A stretch of 64,000 bases of DNA from UBA1413 sp964552955 (GTDB lineage Bacteria; Bacteroidota; Bacteroidia; Bacteroidales; Prolixibacteraceae): NCBI GenBank assembly GCA_964552955.1, contig CAZKIU010000017.1, positions 1 to 64,000 on the forward strand. Reading direction: 5' to 3'. Both the position numbers and the translations under genes were made by a program. The notes beneath the pieces are model-generated. The model did not search any database and had not been told where the DNA came from. It was given only the letters and a program-made list of their open reading frames with translations. This document shows, one piece after another, positions 61,088-64,000 of the stretch (position 1 is the stretch's first letter; the number at the start of each line of letters is the position of its first letter).

Positions 61088-61171
61088 AATGGCGATTCCC
61101 TGGACTGGTACGTCAACGGGGATGTGGCACCCGGTGCCCGGTTCAATTACATGTGCACGACACCCGAATAA
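61088..61171 (+). pseudogene. Orphan C-terminal tail of an unidentified gene
   Basis: A GC-richer frame reads NGDSLDWYVNGDVAPGARFN and ends at TAA 61169, one base before the ATG of the second GH78 gene, the spacing expected in an operon. In the same frame a stop lies just upstream at 61067-61069, so only the tail survives. Sequence 60720-61067 between this and the hypothetical gene is AT-rich and shows no gene. The parent family is not recognised. Confidence 0.45.
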
Positions 61172-61172
61172 G

Positions 61173-63523
61173 ATGAAGCAGAAAAGTATTATCATCGTTG
61201 CCCTTGTGTTGATGACCTCCCTGGTTTTAGGGAGCAATACCAATGAATCAGTGGAAATCTACGATCTCCGCTGTGGCCACAGGATCGATCCAGTGGGTAT
61301 CGATTCGCCCTCATTCAGTTGGAAGATCCGCACGGAAGAGGAGGGTTTCCTTCAGACGGCCCGGGAAGTGGAAATTGCTTCTTCGGTTGAGTTGCTCGAA
61401 GCCGGCAAGGCCGACATTTGGAAAAAGGGCAGGCAGAAATCGGATGAACAATTCAACATCAAACCCGAAGGTGTGGTCTTTTCTGACGCGACAACCTGTT
61501 ACTGGCGCGTACGGATCTGGGATAATTCAGGAAAGAAAAACAACTGGAGCCCTGTTGCCCGCTTTACGACAGGCCTGAAAAATGAGCAGTCGTGGTCGGC
61601 GCAGTGGATCACACGGCCTGAGGGTGAAAGCGAAACCCTTCCCTGTTTCCGGAAGGTATTCCGGCTGGAAAAGGATGGAATACCTCCAGAAAATGTCACC
61701 GTTTATTTTTGCGGACTAGGTGCAGGAGAGTTATACCTGAATGGATCGAAAATCGATTCGACCCGTTTTCTGGATCCGGCTCAAACCAACTATGAACACT
61801 ATGCCCTCTATACCGCGTTTGACATTACCGACCGGATGAAAATGGGGGACAACTGTATGGGGGTGATGCTGGGTGATGGATGGTTTGCACAGGACAAAGC
61901 CTGGCACGGGGCCCGCTTTGGTTACGGGAAGCCTATGTTCAGGCTGCAGCTGGTAGCCCTCTTCCACGATGGTTCGCGGCAGGTCCTCGGGAGTGCTGAA
62001 GGCTGGACCTGGGCTGACGGACCGGTCGTGAACTCCAATGTTTACCTGGGTGAATCGTAAGATGCCCGGAGGGAGGTCAATGGTTGGAGCAGGGCCGATG
62101 CCAACTGCACCTACTGGAAACCTGCAGTGGCTGCCACAGCGGGAATCCCTCCCCGGTTGCAGCCCCAGCTCATCGAACCAATCAGGACCCATGTAGTGAT
62201 CAGGGCGGTGGAGCTGTGGCAGGATCCTTCCGGAAACTGGATTTTTGACTTTGGTGTCAACCAGGCAGGAATTCCGCTCCTGAAAGTCAGACAGCCCGAA
62301 GGTACCCGGCTCTCCATCCGGATGGCAGAAGAAAAAAACAGTGATGGCAGCATTGATTTCAGATCCCTGGGATCGGTACACCATGGCCCCGTTTTCGGAC
62401 ACTTATATACCTGCAAAGGTACCGGCATGGAACAATGGTCGCCCCGCTTTTCCTATCAGGGATTCCGCTATGCGGAGTTGTCGGGTTTTTCGGGCACACC
62501 TGATCTTTCGACCCTCAGCCAGGTGGTGGTGCACAGCGATCTTGCACAGACCGGATCCTTCAGGTGTGCCGACCCGCAGGTGAACCAGTTGCATGAAATG
62601 GCGGTGCGCACGCTCCTGAGTAACCTTCATGGCATTCCCACCGATTGTCCCGACCGTGAAAAATGCGGATGGCTGGGTGATACCCATGCCTATGTGAAGA
62701 TGGCCAACCTCTACCTGCAGATGGACAATTTCTGGGTGAAATATCTGGAAGACATTCGCTCCGGCGCTCTGGCGCAGAAGAAAAGAACATCGTTCCACGA
62801 ACGGCACAACACCACCTTTTACTACACCGCAAAGCCGTCGGGCATACCTTATATGGTTGCCCCCGGGAAAAGGCTCTGCGGCGTGGCCTCCCCCGACTGG
62901 GGTACCGCGCTGGTCCAGATCCCCTGGTGGCTTTATGTCTATTATGGAAATAAAGAGGTACTACGGGAATTTTATCCCGACATGAAACAATGGACCGATT
63001 ACGTGGCCACACTGGCATCCGACACGGCAAGGACCGGGAAATATAACAGCCTGACCCGCCACATCGTTTACCAGGGTCTGGGCGACTGGTGCCCTCCGGA
63101 AGGCAACAAGGCTATTGATACCCCCATCGAATTTACCTCCACTTCCTTCCATTACCTCGATGTGAGTATCATGGAACAAACGGCCCTGATATTGGGAGAA
63201 AAGAGTGATGCCCGGAAGTATGCCGGAATGAAAAAGGCCATTGCCGGAGAGATGATCGCGCAATTTTATAATGCCGGTGAAAAAAGTTTCGGCAGCCAGA
63301 CGGACCAGTGACCAGCAACTGGGGAATGGAAAATGGTAAGCTGAAGTGGCTGATAACCATCCCGGCCAACTCCACGGGAATAGTGGTCCTTCCCTCAGCC
63401 CTTAAGTATACCGTGAACGGTGAAAAAATGAAGGATAGAAGATTTAAACCGGCCGGCAGCGAAGGAGAATTCACCCTCCGCAGTTTTCCTTCGGGCCAGT
63501 CTGAAATCAGACAGGAAGAGTAA
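61173..63523 (+). pseudogene. Decayed second GH78 alpha-L-rhamnosidase
   Basis: The first part has a signal peptide (IIIVALVLMTSLVLGS) and the GH78 N-terminal domains (YDLRCGHRIDPVGIDSPSFS; FCGLGAGELYLNGSKIDST). The frame is cut by TAA at 62058-62060, where relatives have Tyr in a GETYDAR-like motif. The same frame continues with DARREVNGWS and the catalytic region DCPDREKCGWLGDTHAYVKM to about 63300. There the sequence jumps, in another frame, to the C-terminal beta-domain (VTSNWGMENGKLKWLITIP, from 63308), so roughly 300 residues of the barrel are missing. It cannot encode an active enzyme. Confidence 0.88.
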
Positions 63524-63586
63524 ATCCGGAAGGTTTCCCTGTGAGCCAATCTAATTAATTTGCATATAACCGGCTGTTCAAAACAG

Positions 63587-64000
63587 CTACTTCGCGCTGT
63601 TGAAGTAAATGCTCATAAACAGCATCTGGTATTTAACAGCGTTGGTCCAATATGGCCATGTGTGTCCGCCCGGACGGGTAATATAGTCGTGTGGAATGTT
63701 GCGGTACAACAACTGCTGGTGGAGGTTTTCGTTTACCTCGAAAAAGAAATCATCAGTTCCGCAGTCGATAACCAGAGCCAGAGAGTTTGGCGTAAGCAGG
63801 TGAAGCTGGTTAATCACTGTATTTTTTTCCCAGCGTTCGGGTTCCTCTGCATAAGTTCCAAGGCGTTTAGCCATTTCCCAGTTATTGGGGAAGGGGCGAA
63901 TATCTACGCCACCACTCATACTTCCGGCAGCTCCAAACACATCCTGGTGCCTGATTCCGAGGTAAAGTCCGCCATGTCCCCCCATGCTCAGTCCGGTAAT
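63587..64000 (-). CDS. C-terminal part of a secreted-type esterase (alpha/beta hydrolase), cut by the window edge
   Basis: The frame is open from the window edge to the stop at 63587, giving 137 residues. It includes the nucleophile elbow ITGLSMGGHGG (Gly-x-Ser-x-Gly), the late Asp region LALVIDCGTDDFFFEVNENL and RPGGHTWPYWTNAV (His). This fits the esterase D/feruloyl-esterase-like family of putative surface esterases. The N-terminus lies beyond the window. It converges with the GH78 pseudogene; an esterase beside a rhamnosidase remnant suggests a polysaccharide locus. Confidence 0.85.
   Translation of the reverse strand: MTGLSMGGHGGLYLGIRHQDVFGAAGSMSGGVDIRPFPNNWEMAKRLGTYAEEPERWEKNTVINQLHLLTPNSLALVIDCGTDDFFFEVNENLHQQLLYRNIPHDYITRPGGHTWPYWTNAVKYQMLFMSIYFNSAK

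Overview
This window looks like one scaffold from a member of the Bacteroidota, probably Bacteroidales-like. The evidence is family content and sequence style. It encodes a fused SpmA/SpmB-type nucleoside-recognition protein, a DUF4954 protein, a bifunctional ThrA with an ApgM-like candidate homoserine kinase, the flotillin-like FloA with NfeD, SPOR and OmpA-family envelope proteins, and an archaeal/eukaryal-type ProS. Start codons lack clear Shine-Dalgarno sites, and several upstream regions carry TAnnTTTG boxes typical of Bacteroidota promoters. Two runs of exactly 100 N show that it is a draft or metagenomic scaffold. One of these gaps is an unmerged contig overlap.

Layout. 1-4.1 kb is a scarred, partly AT-rich stretch. 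It holds a stand-alone DnaB C-terminal-type ATPase, a truncated nuclease lipoprotein, an AT-rich secreted hypothetical, and a hybrid histidine kinase truncated at its 5' end beside a perfect inverted repeat and interrupted by a stop codon near its 3' end. 4.1-8.6 kb encodes three secreted proteins (OmpA-like, small, and an 820-residue multidomain protein). 8.6-11.6 kb is an intact GH78 alpha-L-rhamnosidase. 12-16.8 kb is a molybdenum hydroxylase operon (xdhC, a mocA-like gene, 2Fe-2S subunit, molybdopterin subunit). 17-25.2 kb has tRNA-Pro, a tricorn-type protease, an M16 metallopeptidase and an SpmAB-type membrane protein. 25.4-28 kb is a Kef-type antiporter with a KefF/G-like partner. 28.2-30.6 kb pairs a SRAP (YedK/HMCES) protein with a UmuC polymerase. 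31.4 kb is a CDF metal exporter.

32.5-37.9 kb is the most unusual locus. It is an AmmeMemoRadiSam operon made of a Memo-AMMECR1 fusion with a signal peptide, a polytopic membrane protein with a spermidine-synthase-like domain, and a radical SAM enzyme with a Tat-like leader. 38-44.3 kb carries the threonine genes (thrA, an apgM-like candidate thrB, thrC) directly downstream of recA. 44.3-48.5 kb holds bcp, a TPR/SPOR protein, clpS, nfeD and floA. 49.3-53 kb has an acyl-CoA synthetase, an XRE-cupin regulator and proS. 53-60 kb has an aromatic-repeat lipoprotein, a FadL-like porin, a methyltransferase, DUF4954 and nagB. 60.2-64 kb has tRNA-Arg, an AT-rich patch, an orphan gene tail, a decayed second GH78 gene and the 3' part of an esterase gene.

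A recurring theme is short word repeats. Intergenic gaps at about 11.7, 20.7, 40.7, 48.8 and 49 kb contain different families of degenerate short repeats. Similar low-complexity expansions occur inside genes, most clearly a roughly 73-residue insertion within the conserved SRAP domain. Another theme is decay by single-base nonsense changes and deletions in accessory genes (histidine kinase, second rhamnosidase, nuclease lipoprotein). All functions are read from sequence motifs; no database search was run.
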